Shown: piece after piece, positions 18,012-26,396 of the stretch
How positions within the stretch are numbered: position 1 is the stretch's first letter
Layout: every line of letters begins with the position of its first letter
Assembly: GCF_001305965.1 (NCBI RefSeq)
Contig: NZ_JXQC01000003.1
Location: 2,043,643 to 2,107,642 of the forward strand
Origin: Erythrobacter sp. SG61-1L
GTDB taxonomy: Bacteria > Pseudomonadota > Alphaproteobacteria > Sphingomonadales > Sphingomonadaceae
Direction: 5' to 3'
DNA length: 64,000 nucleotides
Position numbers and translations under genes: made by a program
Notes under the pieces: generated by a model
The model's input: the letters and a program-made list of their open reading frames with translations, nothing else
The model's database searches: none
What the model was told of the DNA's origin: nothing

Positions 18012-18989
18012 TCACTGTGTCTCGATCAGATAGGATTGCGGCGTTTCGCGCACTGAGAAGCCATAGATCACGCCGAGGCTTTCCAGAACCACGCCCGGTT
18101 CCGACAGGCGGAAACGCCCGGCCACGCGCTTTGCCAGCAATGAACGATCCTGCACGACGATGGTCTTGCCGGTCCAGCGTTCCAACCGGGGGACGAGACG
18201 TTCCAGCGGCATGTCCGCCACTTCCAGCCAGCCACCACGCCAAGCCGGATCGCCCTGCACATCGAACCGTTCCGGCTCGGTCGGCCTGCCTTTGACCAGT
18301 GCGGAACGATGCGCAGCCGGCACAAGCACACCGGATGCATCGCCGCCTTGCCCCGCGAAGCGCACTAGGCCGCGAGTGACCTCCAGATCCACCTGTTCGC
18401 CGTTCAGCGCCAGATCGAAGCGGGTGCCCAGCACGGTAACGCGGCCATCCCCGGCAGCTACCGTGAATGGCCTTTCCTTGTCATGGCGAACCTCGAACAG
18501 GGCCTCGCCTTCTTGCAGCTTCACATAACGCCGCTCGCCCGCGATGGTGACCTGGATCGAACTGGCGCCGTTCAACACGACAATGGAACCGTCCGCCAGA
18601 GTTACTTCGCGCACCTGCCCCGGACCGGTTTCATAGGTTTGCGCCGGAGCAAGCGCGAAGCGCAACGGCTGCCAGGAAAAGGCGAGCACGGCCGCCAGCG
18701 ATGCTGCCACGGCGCCAAAGGCCACTGCGCGCCGGCCGAGATGGCTCCGCTGCTCTGCCCGGTCCGCCTGAAACAGAGGTTCATTATCCTGATCCGTGCC
18801 GCGCGACTGCAACGCGGCAGTCACAGCATCGTCCATGCAGCTTGCCCACATGGCGTCGAATAATTCGCGCCGTCCCTGCCCGCCTGCAAGCCATTCGGAA
18901 AAGGCAGTCGCATCCACCGGGCCGCCCATGTGACGGGCGACCCAGAGGGCGGCTTCCTCTTCCTCGTATTCGTCGATGCTGGCGTTCAT
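18012..18989 (-). CDS. FecR-family anti-sigma regulator
   Basis: Inner-membrane regulator of 325 residues linking the STN-TBDR to the ECF sigma factor. The N-terminal cytoplasmic region is DUF4880-like (EEEAALWVARHMGG; FSEWLAGG). One membrane segment lies at about residues 88-108. The periplasmic FecR domain contains VTLADGSIVVLNGASSI and GTRFDLAL, and an STN-like C-terminal piece includes FRLSEPGVVLESL. The start overlaps the sigma stop by 4 bases. It should keep the sigma factor inactive, or activate it by proteolysis, depending on receptor occupancy. Confidence 0.9.
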   Translation of the reverse strand: MNASIDEYEEEEAALWVARHMGGPVDATAFSEWLAGGQGRRELFDAMWASCMDDAVTAALQSRGTDQDNEPLFQADRAEQRSHLGRRAVAFGAVAASLAAVLAFSWQPLRFALAPAQTYETGPGQVREVTLADGSIVVLNGASSIQVTIAGERRYVKLQEGEALFEVRHDKERPFTVAAGDGRVTVLGTRFDLALNGEQVDLEVTRGLVRFAGQGGDASGVLVPAAHRSALVKGRPTEPERFDVQGDPAWRGGWLEVADMPLERLVPRLERWTGKTIVVQDRSLLAKRVAGRFRLSEPGVVLESLGVIYGFSVRETPQSYLIETQ

Positions 18990-19492
18990 TCCGAAACCAC
19001 ACGATCTTCCAGCGCGGACATGCCCCGGTGCAGGACCAGAACCGCCCTCGCCACGTGGGCGTCCACTGCCGCCGGACTGATCGACAAGGCTGCCCCCACT
19101 TCCTTTGCCGACATGCCATGCAGGCGCCGCATGATAAATACTTCGCGGCGCATGGGCGGCATCTGGTCCAGTATTTCAGAAACCTGTTCCATGCGCTCCT
19201 TGTCGATCAGAACCGCTTCCTGCGAAGGTTCCTCTCCGGGAAAATCCCGGCCTTCCGGCAAGGCCTCTTCCGGCTTGCGCTTCTGTAAGCGCGCCCGGTC
19301 GACAATCAGGTTGCTGGCGATACGGCGCAGCAGCCCGCCGACGTTGCCGACGCCCCCCTGCCGGTACTGGGCAAGGCGCAGGAAGCTGTCCTGAACAATA
19401 TCCTCGCTCGCCGAATGGTCGCCCAGTTTCTGGTAGGCCAGGCGATAGATGTCACCGCGAAACAGGCGATATGCCGATTCATCGAATTTCAC
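18986..19492 (-). CDS. ECF RNA polymerase sigma factor (FecI-like)
   Basis: 168-residue sigma-70 family protein with only regions 2 and 4. Region 2 contains DIYRLAYQKLGDHSASEDIVQDSF and region 4 contains GMSAKEVGAALSISPAAVDAHVARAV. The start is GTG at 19492, supported by GGGAGG nine bases upstream. It is the first gene of a sigma > FecR > TBDR unit, with a 4-base overlap to FecR. It likely transcribes the receptor and possibly the neighbouring phosphodiesterase genes. Confidence 0.92.
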   Translation of the reverse strand: MKFDESAYRLFRGDIYRLAYQKLGDHSASEDIVQDSFLRLAQYRQGGVGNVGGLLRRIASNLIVDRARLQKRKPEEALPEGRDFPGEEPSQEAVLIDKERMEQVSEILDQMPPMRREVFIMRRLHGMSAKEVGAALSISPAAVDAHVARAVLVLHRGMSALEDRVVSE

Positions 19493-19595
19493 GGTGCGGC
19501 CTCCCTACGCGAGCAGGGCGCGGATATTTTTCCTTAGTGACAGCTTCATTGCGCAAAGGCCAAAAAACGCAGGATTTCCGGCAGCGAGCATGATT

Positions 19596-20474
19596 TTAGC
19601 GTTTTTCGTCACCCCCTTCGCCGCATGCGGACAGGCGGGCACGCAACAGGCGGGGCTGATCGGTCTGGATTACTGATGCGCCCTGACCAAGCAGCGACTT
19701 CAGGCGCGGACAAGCCGTCGCGCCGGAGCCCAGATCCTTGTCCAGATCACCCAGGCTGTTGGCCCATATCCGGGCAGGCATGTCGGCAATCGCGGCCTTC
19801 ATGGCGGGTGTCAGCGTCTCTTCATCGCCATGCACGATCGCAACCGGGGCCAGCGCGCGGTTCTTTTCCGCCATCGGCACATCCTTCTGCAGACGCGTCA
19901 TGACCGGAAGCGCCGGTGACAGGGCACGCGCATTGCGCAGCACGTCACTGTCACTGTCGAACATCATCACCTGGTCGGCCATTCCCAGCCCGTCCACTAC
20001 GGCCAGCACCGGGGCAAAGCGATCCGTCTTCATGTCCAGATCCACCAGCACCCGCCCGCATGTATGCATCAGCATTTCCAGCAGGGTCGGCGGCGGCGTG
20101 TCGCCCCCTTTCAGGCGCAGGGCGCGCAGCTGGGCGAAAGTCATGTCCTCACCCTTGCCGCTGCCATCGGTGGTGCGGTCCACCGTGCCGTCATGCATGA
20201 TGAAGGGCACGCCATCGCGCGAGACGCGCACGTCGATCTCCACGAAATCGGCGCCTGCCGCCACTGCCTCGTCGACTGCGGCCAGCGAGTTTTCGGGAGA
20301 ACGCAGATGCCCGCCGCGATGCGAGGCAATCATCACCCTGCCAGTGGGATCGTGCCAGGCTTCCTGCAAGGCAGCGATTTGCGGCGTCTCACCGCAGAAG
20401 GGCGCGGCCAGAGACGGCGACGCGACCGAGAACAGCGCCAGCAGAACGGCGGATTTCAAAAGGTTCCTGAACAT
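19596..20474 (-). CDS. Secreted glycerophosphodiester phosphodiesterase (1 of 2)
   Basis: Hydrolyses glycerophosphodiesters (deacylated phospholipids) to glycerol-3-phosphate and an alcohol, probably in the periplasm. The protein is 292 residues with a signal peptide ending SPSLA. Catalytic features of GDPD TIM barrels are visible: SHRGG with a downstream PENS (usual HRG...PEN), VEIDVRVSRDG with the metal-binding Glu/Asp, and MHDGTVDRTTDG with the second catalytic His. It lies 106 bases downstream of TBDR3 (20581-23298), with a terminator-like hairpin between them. The second GDPD gene lies on the other side of that receptor, suggesting import of a product or substrate by it. Confidence 0.9.
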   Translation of the reverse strand: MFRNLLKSAVLLALFSVASPSLAAPFCGETPQIAALQEAWHDPTGRVMIASHRGGHLRSPENSLAAVDEAVAAGADFVEIDVRVSRDGVPFIMHDGTVDRTTDGSGKGEDMTFAQLRALRLKGGDTPPPTLLEMLMHTCGRVLVDLDMKTDRFAPVLAVVDGLGMADQVMMFDSDSDVLRNARALSPALPVMTRLQKDVPMAEKNRALAPVAIVHGDEETLTPAMKAAIADMPARIWANSLGDLDKDLGSGATACPRLKSLLGQGASVIQTDQPRLLRARLSACGEGGDEKR

Positions 20475-20522
20475 GATCTTCTCTTGTCGGCTTGGCTGAG
20501 GCGTCAGCCGGTTGGTGCAAGA

Positions 20523-20550
20523 AAGGGCGGACGAGTGATCGCCCGCCCTT
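20523..20550 (-). terminator. Rho-independent terminator-like hairpin after TBDR3
   Basis: On the minus strand, AAGGGCGG, a 12-base loop and CCGCCCTT are followed by TCTT. It lies 31-58 bases after the receptor stop and just ahead of the GDPD gene, so the two may not be fully cotranscribed. Confidence 0.55.
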
Positions 20551-20580
20551 CCCCGGTTCAGCGGGATTCCCGGATGCGGC

Positions 20581-23298
20581 TCAGAACTGCCCGCTGACGC
20601 CCAGCCAGAGGACGCGGCCCTTCTCGCTGCGTTCGGCCACCAGACGTCCGGTGGGCATTTCGCGGAAATATTCGATTTCCGACTTGGTCAGGTTCTGGCC
20701 TTCCGCGATCAGGGTGAAGTTGTCCGCCACCTTGTAACGGATCTGCGCCGAGAACTCGCCGCGATGCTTGCTGAAGATGTCGAACACTTCGGCATTCTCG
20801 TTGATCGACTTCAGGTAGTCGCCCACATAATTGTAGGCCACAGAGGCGCCGAAACGGCTGGTTTCGTAAGACAGCGTCGCATTGGCCAGGAATTCCGGCT
20901 GGCCTTCCAGCCCGTTCACGTTGCGCAGCGATTCATCGGCTTGCACAACCGTCTGACTACCGTCGATAAAGGTCGCGTTTGCCGAGAGGACGAAATTGCT
21001 CAGGAAGCCCGAAGCAATATCCTTGAAGTCCTGACGGGCAGAAAGCTCCACGCCTTTCAGCTTCGCATTCTGGGAATTCATCGGCGTAGTCACGCGGGCA
21101 TTATAAACTTCGCCATCATATTCATACCCTTCAAGCAGGACGTTCTGCATGAAGATCAGATCCTTGATGTCCTTGTAGAAGGCCGCGACCGAAAGCAGGC
21201 TGCCGCGCCCGGCATACCATTCCAGCGAGACGTCGAAATTGTTCGACGTGCGCGGCTTCAGGTCCGGGTTGCCGCGAGTGATGCTGATGACATTGTCTTC
21301 GCTGTCCTCGGGCAGGCCGATGCTCTCGCCGATGGCGTAATAGTTGAAGTTGGGGCGGCCGATCGTCTTGCTGTAACCGGCGCGCAGGATCACGCCATTG
21401 TCGAAGTCATAGCTGGCGATGACCGAAGGCAGCAGATAGTCATAGGTCGCGCGGCGGCGGGTCTGCACATATTGGGCCGCATCGTTGGGTTCGGCCGGCA
21501 GGTTCTCGTCCTGAACCCAGAGGTCGATATTGTTGACCGTGGAGTCAAAGCGCAGGCCAGCGCGCAGGTTGAAATTGTCAGTGCGGAAATTCGCTTCGGC
21601 ATAGGCGGCGAAGATCTGCTCGTTCAGCTGATAGTCGCTGCTGATCTCCGTATCGCTGTCATCGGTATTGCTGGGCATGCCCTGCTCGGCCCACGCGGCG
21701 CGATAGGCCTCATCGTCGATGAACAGGAAATCGACATCCGGGTCCGTCGTGCCAAGCCGCGTGGAGCGCACGAAATTGGCCATGTTCACCGTCTCGTCGC
21801 TCACCAGAACACCGGCGATGCGGCCTTCGTCGTAGTTCTGATCGGTGTTGGAATAGCTGACGCCGACATTGAAGCCGAAGCCGTGCGCATCCCCGTCAAC
21901 ATTGTAGGCCAGATTGGCGGAACCGTAGCTCAGGTTCTGCGCGGCACGCTGGGTGATGTGCTGGATATAGCTCTGCACATAGTTGGACGCATCGTTCACG
22001 AAAGTGGGGTCGTAGAAATCCAGCGTCGGGAAGCCGGCGCTCAGATCGTAGGTGAAGCCGCTTTGCACCAGATTGTTCAGCGTATTGAACTTGGATCGGT
22101 CACGAATGGTGTTGAGCCGTGCGCGCGAATGGCTGCCGCGCAGTTGAAGCGCCAGCTTGTCACTCAGTTCCTGATCCAGCAGCGCGGAAACAACGAAGGT
22201 CTCTCGCTTCTGCGGCTGATGGGAATATCCCAGCGAAGTGCGGCCCTTGGCCCATTCGCCATAGGTTTCCGTCTGGTTGGCCGGAGCCGTGCTGGTCGTG
22301 GCCGTCGCCAGATACTCGTTCCGGATCTCGTCCTCTTCCTGGTAGAAATAGCCGGAATAGACGGCAGCATACGTCGCCGGAGACGGATTATATTCCAGCT
22401 TCATCACGCCCGAGGCGCGCGTTACCGTGTCGTCATAGACGAAGATCTGGTTGCGCGATGCGGCGGAATAGCCGTTGGTGTCCTTGATGTCGTTATAATC
22501 GACCTGCGAGTTCGAACCGTTTTTGTAGATGAGATAGCTGGTGTCGACAGCGCCGGGTTTCTGGTCGTAATTGCTGGAATAATAGCGAGCGAAGGAACCG
22601 GACATGACCATGCCCCAATCCTTGTTCGCGCCGAACACCGTGCTGAACGTCGCGTCCGCGCGCACGTTCTGCCCCTGATCGAGGTCGGCCGCGCCAGCCG
22701 TGGAATTATCGCCCAGCGATGCACGCACCGCCAGCGAGGTCTTGTTCGTGTCGAATGCGCTGGCAGTGATCAGGTCGAGCTGGCCGCTGAGCGCATGGGG
22801 GTCCAGATTGGCGGTGATCGTCTTGATCGCATCCACGCGGCTGACGAAGGACGGCGGCAGCAGCTCAATGCGCGCACCGCGGCTGTCGGACGAAGTGGTG
22901 GCCAGCGGCAGGCCGTCAATAGTCACCTGATTGTAGCTCGAGCCAATGCCGCGGATCATGACGCTTTCGGCCAGATCGGGCGAGCGGTCATCGGCGGTGG
23001 CAAAATCGGGCACCAGTGCGAGGCCCGGAATGCGCTGTGCGACCTGGGCGATGGTCAGATCGGGCAGCAGGCCGGCCTGATCCTGCGCGATGGAGTCTGT
23101 GATGCCGATGGCATCACGCTTGGCTTCGATCGCCGCAGCGTTGGACGTACGATAGCCCGACACGATGATGGCCTCGCCATGATCGGCCGCAGCCTCTTCT
23201 GTTTCCGTTTCGGCCTGGGCCATGGCTGTGCCGTGTCCAAGGCAAGTCACCATCGCGGTGGTGGCAATCGCGCAATACAGACGGGAGATGCGTTTCAT
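20581..23298 (-). CDS. TonB-dependent receptor between two GDPD genes
   Basis: 905-residue outer-membrane importer with a signal peptide ending GTAMAQ, a TonB box (EAIIVSGYR, about residues 42-50), a plug (IPGLALVPDF; MIRGIGSSYNQVTIDGLPLA; LDPHALSGQLDLIT) and a barrel ending WLGVSGQF. It has no STN domain. Conserved receptor motifs RPNFNYYAIG and NPDLKPRTSNNFDVSLEWY near the C-terminus are typical of the large catabolic TBDR group of sphingomonads. It is flanked on both sides by secreted GDPDs on the same strand, so a glycerophospho-compound or its headgroup is the best guess for the substrate; this is an inference. Confidence 0.92.
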   Translation of the reverse strand: MKRISRLYCAIATTAMVTCLGHGTAMAQAETETEEAAADHGEAIIVSGYRTSNAAAIEAKRDAIGITDSIAQDQAGLLPDLTIAQVAQRIPGLALVPDFATADDRSPDLAESVMIRGIGSSYNQVTIDGLPLATTSSDSRGARIELLPPSFVSRVDAIKTITANLDPHALSGQLDLITASAFDTNKTSLAVRASLGDNSTAGAADLDQGQNVRADATFSTVFGANKDWGMVMSGSFARYYSSNYDQKPGAVDTSYLIYKNGSNSQVDYNDIKDTNGYSAASRNQIFVYDDTVTRASGVMKLEYNPSPATYAAVYSGYFYQEEDEIRNEYLATATTSTAPANQTETYGEWAKGRTSLGYSHQPQKRETFVVSALLDQELSDKLALQLRGSHSRARLNTIRDRSKFNTLNNLVQSGFTYDLSAGFPTLDFYDPTFVNDASNYVQSYIQHITQRAAQNLSYGSANLAYNVDGDAHGFGFNVGVSYSNTDQNYDEGRIAGVLVSDETVNMANFVRSTRLGTTDPDVDFLFIDDEAYRAAWAEQGMPSNTDDSDTEISSDYQLNEQIFAAYAEANFRTDNFNLRAGLRFDSTVNNIDLWVQDENLPAEPNDAAQYVQTRRRATYDYLLPSVIASYDFDNGVILRAGYSKTIGRPNFNYYAIGESIGLPEDSEDNVISITRGNPDLKPRTSNNFDVSLEWYAGRGSLLSVAAFYKDIKDLIFMQNVLLEGYEYDGEVYNARVTTPMNSQNAKLKGVELSARQDFKDIASGFLSNFVLSANATFIDGSQTVVQADESLRNVNGLEGQPEFLANATLSYETSRFGASVAYNYVGDYLKSINENAEVFDIFSKHRGEFSAQIRYKVADNFTLIAEGQNLTKSEIEYFREMPTGRLVAERSEKGRVLWLGVSGQF

Positions 23299-23348
23299 GG
23301 GTACAGTAATCCTGTTGCTTGGAGGTCAGTAGGGGGAAAAGCGGGGGT

Positions 23349-24287
23349 TCAGGGCGCTGCGGGTGTGCAGCGGAAACTCGTCGCCCCGGTATGGGCGAGG
23401 TAGGATTTGAGCTGAATCGGATAATCCGTCTGGATGGCGTCCACGCCGTGGGCGATCAGTTCGCCCCACACGCCATCCGGGTCGGCCTGCGCGTCTTCGT
23501 CGTCATAGGCGCGCCCGGCCAGGCTGTTCACCCAATAGCGAGCGCAGCGAGCCTGAATGATCGGCGTCAAGGTGGGCGTAAAGGCCCGGCCCTTCACGTC
23601 GATTTCATAGCTGACCGGGTGGATTGGATCGTAGGTCGCCACAATGCCAGCGGCGTCGCCTGCAAGTGTCGGCTCGCGCAGAATGGGCTGGAAACGAACC
23701 TGCGAAACCCACGGTGCCAGACGCCTGATGTCTTCCAGCGGCGCTTCCGCCTTGAACAGCACTTGATCGCGATCACCCGCACGGTCGATCAGGCCAAGCA
23801 CTTCTTCGGTCACGGCAATCTTCGCATCGACATTGATCAGGATGCGCCCCTTGGCCACGCGCAGCGCATCCTCGAACCGGGGAATCCTGCGGTCGGTGAG
23901 CGCCGAGCCGCGCCCTTGCCCTTCACGCAGGCGCAGCTTGGCAAGATCGGCCCAGTCCATGTCCTCGACCCGGCCGGTACCGTCGGTCATCCGGTCGACC
24001 GTGGCATCGTGCATCAACACCAGCTGGCCATCGCGGGTTGCCCGAACGTCGATTTCGACCATGTCGATCCCGGCGGCGATACAGGCCTCGATCGCGTCCA
24101 GACTGTTTTCGGAAGCCTCACGCCAGCAGGTACGGTGCGCAACGACCATGACAGCCCCGTCAGGCCCGGCAAGGCGGCGCTCCAGCTCCGCCTCCCGCCC
24201 GCCATCAGCATCAAGTTCTCTGGCAATACCCGATGCAGGAAGGAAACCGATCGCGAGAGCAAAAATCGCGCCCATCATTATCGACAT
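23349..24287 (-). CDS. Secreted glycerophosphodiester phosphodiesterase (2 of 2)
   Basis: GDPD-family TIM barrel, 312 residues from the ATG at 24287. This start gives a clean signal peptide (MSIMMGAIFALAIGF, cleavage near SGIA), though no strong RBS is visible; the frame stays open to 24380. Motifs are AHRTCW with ASENS (HR...EN pair), VEIDVRATRDG and LMHDATVDRMTDGTG. It diverges from the paralogue at 19596-20474 in overall sequence, so it is unlikely to be a recent duplicate. It lies 50 bases upstream of TBDR3, most likely in the same transcript, and is divergent from the sigma/FecR/TBDR unit at 24630. Confidence 0.88.
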   Translation of the reverse strand: MSIMMGAIFALAIGFLPASGIARELDADGGREAELERRLAGPDGAVMVVAHRTCWREASENSLDAIEACIAAGIDMVEIDVRATRDGQLVLMHDATVDRMTDGTGRVEDMDWADLAKLRLREGQGRGSALTDRRIPRFEDALRVAKGRILINVDAKIAVTEEVLGLIDRAGDRDQVLFKAEAPLEDIRRLAPWVSQVRFQPILREPTLAGDAAGIVATYDPIHPVSYEIDVKGRAFTPTLTPIIQARCARYWVNSLAGRAYDDEDAQADPDGVWGELIAHGVDAIQTDYPIQLKSYLAHTGATSFRCTPAAP

Positions 24288-24629
24288 GAATTTCGAGTTA
24301 CATTCAAAAGACTTTATGTCTTTTTTATTACAGCCTCGATCCTGAGACGAAAACGGCCTGAACATTCTCGAATATTTCACGACGTTTCCCTCAATCTCGA
24401 GCCGCTATCCTTGCGGCCTCGACGCAATGACGCAGTGCAACAGGAAATCTGACAGGGCGCGTCGAAAAAGATTTTCCGGAGTGCCGGCCGGGCCTCACTC
24501 AACGCTTCCTGGCCATCCGCGCACTGTCACAAAGCGGCATAAATTCGCCCCTAGGGCGCAGCCACTGAGTTTAATGGACAGCTTCCGCGCAGCCTGATCG
24601 CCGGATGTTTTCCGCACTGGCGAAGCGTG

Positions 24630-25223
24630 ATGGCGATAGTTGGAGTGCCTTGGAAAAGCGGTGTTTTGGGGGCATCAAGCACCAGACCCGCAAATTCCGA
24701 CAGCGCTGGAGACAGCGGTGAGCTCGATGCTCTCTATCGCGAACTTGCGCCGAATTTGATCCGCTACATCGCCCGCCGCTTCGGTTCCGGACCGCCGGAG
24801 CCAGAAGAAGTCTGCCAGACGGCATTCGCAAAGCTGGCTGCGGTCAGTTCTGGCACCGGCGTGGAAGACCCGCGCCGTTATCTCTACACAATCGCATGCA
24901 ACGTCGTGATCGACCACCGGCGAAGCCAGATTCGACGCGATGAAGCGATGCGCGAGCTTGTGCAATCGCCGGAATATCAGCCTGTCAGCCCCTGCCCCGA
25001 ACAGATGCTCTATGAGCGGCAGCGTTTCGCCATATTCGAACAGGCGCTTCTGGCCATGCCTGCCACGCGGCGGCGTATCTTCCTGCTGGTGCGCGTAGAA
25101 GGCCTTTCCCCTCGAGAAGTCGCCGCGCAGTTTTGTATGACCGAGAGCGCCGTGTATAAGCACGTCCAACGCGCATTAGAGGATTGCGCGAAGGCTTTCG
25201 CGAAAGCGGAGCGCAAAGGGTGA
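24630..25223 (+). CDS. ECF RNA polymerase sigma factor (FecI-like)
   Basis: 197-residue ECF sigma factor. Region 2 is seen in LYRELAPNLIRYIARRFGS and EEVCQTAFAKL; region 4 is LSPREVAAQFCMTESAVYKHVQRAL. The start is ATG at 24630 (an in-frame GTG lies immediately before it); the RBS is weak and the first ~30 residues are not conserved-looking, so an internal start is possible. The gene leads a sigma > FecR > STN-TBDR > PhoD series on the plus strand, and its stop overlaps the FecR start (GTGA). Confidence 0.9.
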   Translation: MAIVGVPWKSGVLGASSTRPANSDSAGDSGELDALYRELAPNLIRYIARRFGSGPPEPEEVCQTAFAKLAAVSSGTGVEDPRRYLYTIACNVVIDHRRSQIRRDEAMRELVQSPEYQPVSPCPEQMLYERQRFAIFEQALLAMPATRRRIFLLVRVEGLSPREVAAQFCMTESAVYKHVQRALEDCAKAFAKAERKG

Positions 25224-26236
25224 CTGGCGACCGGCACATGCACAGGCAGGCTGAGGACGGAACCGCAACGGATGTTGCCGGTGCGCACCGGCATGCCGCC
25301 GTGCATCCAGCCGATATGCTGCTGAGCGGCACTGGCGACAGCCAGGAATTGCTCAATCGCGTCTGGCAGGATGCCGCAAGCCTCGGGCGCCATCCCCGCT
25401 ACCGGGAATTGCTGGGCCAGCCGACCCTGCGCGAACGATTGGTCGCCCTCGCCGCCCGGCTGGGCAATCTCAGCGATGGAACCCGCCTGCCGCGCGGCGT
25501 GCCTCAGTTTGCCATGGCCTGCATGATGGCGATTGCGGTGTTCGGCGGCGCATGGATGCTACGCCCCGCCACGCCGGATTTTGAAACCCGCGTGGCGGAA
25601 ATCCGCGACATTCCGTTGAAGGACGGCAGCCTTGTCACGCTGGGCGGCCATTCCGCCCTGGATGTGGACTTCTCCCACGGCGAACGCACGGTTCAGCTCA
25701 CCCGTGGCGAGGCGTTCTTCTCCGTTTCCCCCGACAAGAACCGCCCTTTCGTGGTTCTGGTTGGCGGCCAGCGCATCCGCGTCGTCGGCACCAAGTTCAA
25801 CGTCAATTTCGATGGTGACCATGTGGCAGTGTCGGTGAAGGAAGGGGTTGTGCAGGTCGCGCCCGATCCTGTTGGGAGCAAGCCATCTGCCGGGAGTGTC
25901 GTTACGCTGGTCGCCGGTCAGAAGCTGCGCGCGGGCGGCACCGCTCGCTCTCTGCCTGAACAGCTTGGCGGTAGCGAACCCGGCGCATGGCGCAGCGGCC
26001 ATCTCGACTATCACGACACTTCGCTGGGCGAGATTATCGCCGATGCGCGGCGATATTACCCGCACCCCATCACGATTACCTCAGCCTCCCTTGCCGGCGA
26101 GCGTCTGACCACGTCCTTCAGCACATCTCAGGTCGATCAGATGCTGGACACCCTGCCCGGCATCCTGCCCGTTTCCGTCGAGCGGATGCCTGATGGCTCG
26201 GTCACCCTGCGGCAGAAAAGCGCACTCCCAAACTAG
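25220..26236 (+). CDS. FecR-family anti-sigma regulator
   Basis: 338-residue single-pass regulator. The GTG at 25220 overlaps the sigma-factor stop as GTGA and has GGAG 8 bases upstream, so I prefer it over the TTG at 25184. One hydrophobic segment lies near residues 95-112 (FAMACMMAIAVFGGAWML). The periplasmic FecR domain includes LKDGSLVTLGGHSALDVDF, LTRGEAFFSV and GTKFNVNF. The C-terminal ~70 residues resemble an STN fold (DTSLGEIIADARRYY). It should connect the STN-TBDR at 26397 to the upstream sigma factor. Confidence 0.9.
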   Translation: MTGDRHMHRQAEDGTATDVAGAHRHAAVHPADMLLSGTGDSQELLNRVWQDAASLGRHPRYRELLGQPTLRERLVALAARLGNLSDGTRLPRGVPQFAMACMMAIAVFGGAWMLRPATPDFETRVAEIRDIPLKDGSLVTLGGHSALDVDFSHGERTVQLTRGEAFFSVSPDKNRPFVVLVGGQRIRVVGTKFNVNFDGDHVAVSVKEGVVQVAPDPVGSKPSAGSVVTLVAGQKLRAGGTARSLPEQLGGSEPGAWRSGHLDYHDTSLGEIIADARRYYPHPITITSASLAGERLTTSFSTSQVDQMLDTLPGILPVSVERMPDGSVTLRQKSALPN

Positions 26237-26396
26237 CCGCACAGGCCGCCGGGAAGCGCATTTCCAACATTTTACGCGGCCCCTGAAATTTCTTTGTCCA
26301 ATTTCGCGTGTCCGGACGTCCTTGAGCCGGAAACACGACGGGGTCTGCGCAATGTGCGCCTGCCCCGCTCGTGCACGGTTCAAGGGACTTGGGGTA

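Noticed and set aside
20764-23403. 879-codon plus-strand open frame opposite TBDR3
   Set aside because: The minus-strand gene has a signal peptide, plug and barrel motifs; the plus-strand translation is low-complexity Arg/Ala/Gly/Val with no recognisable domain.
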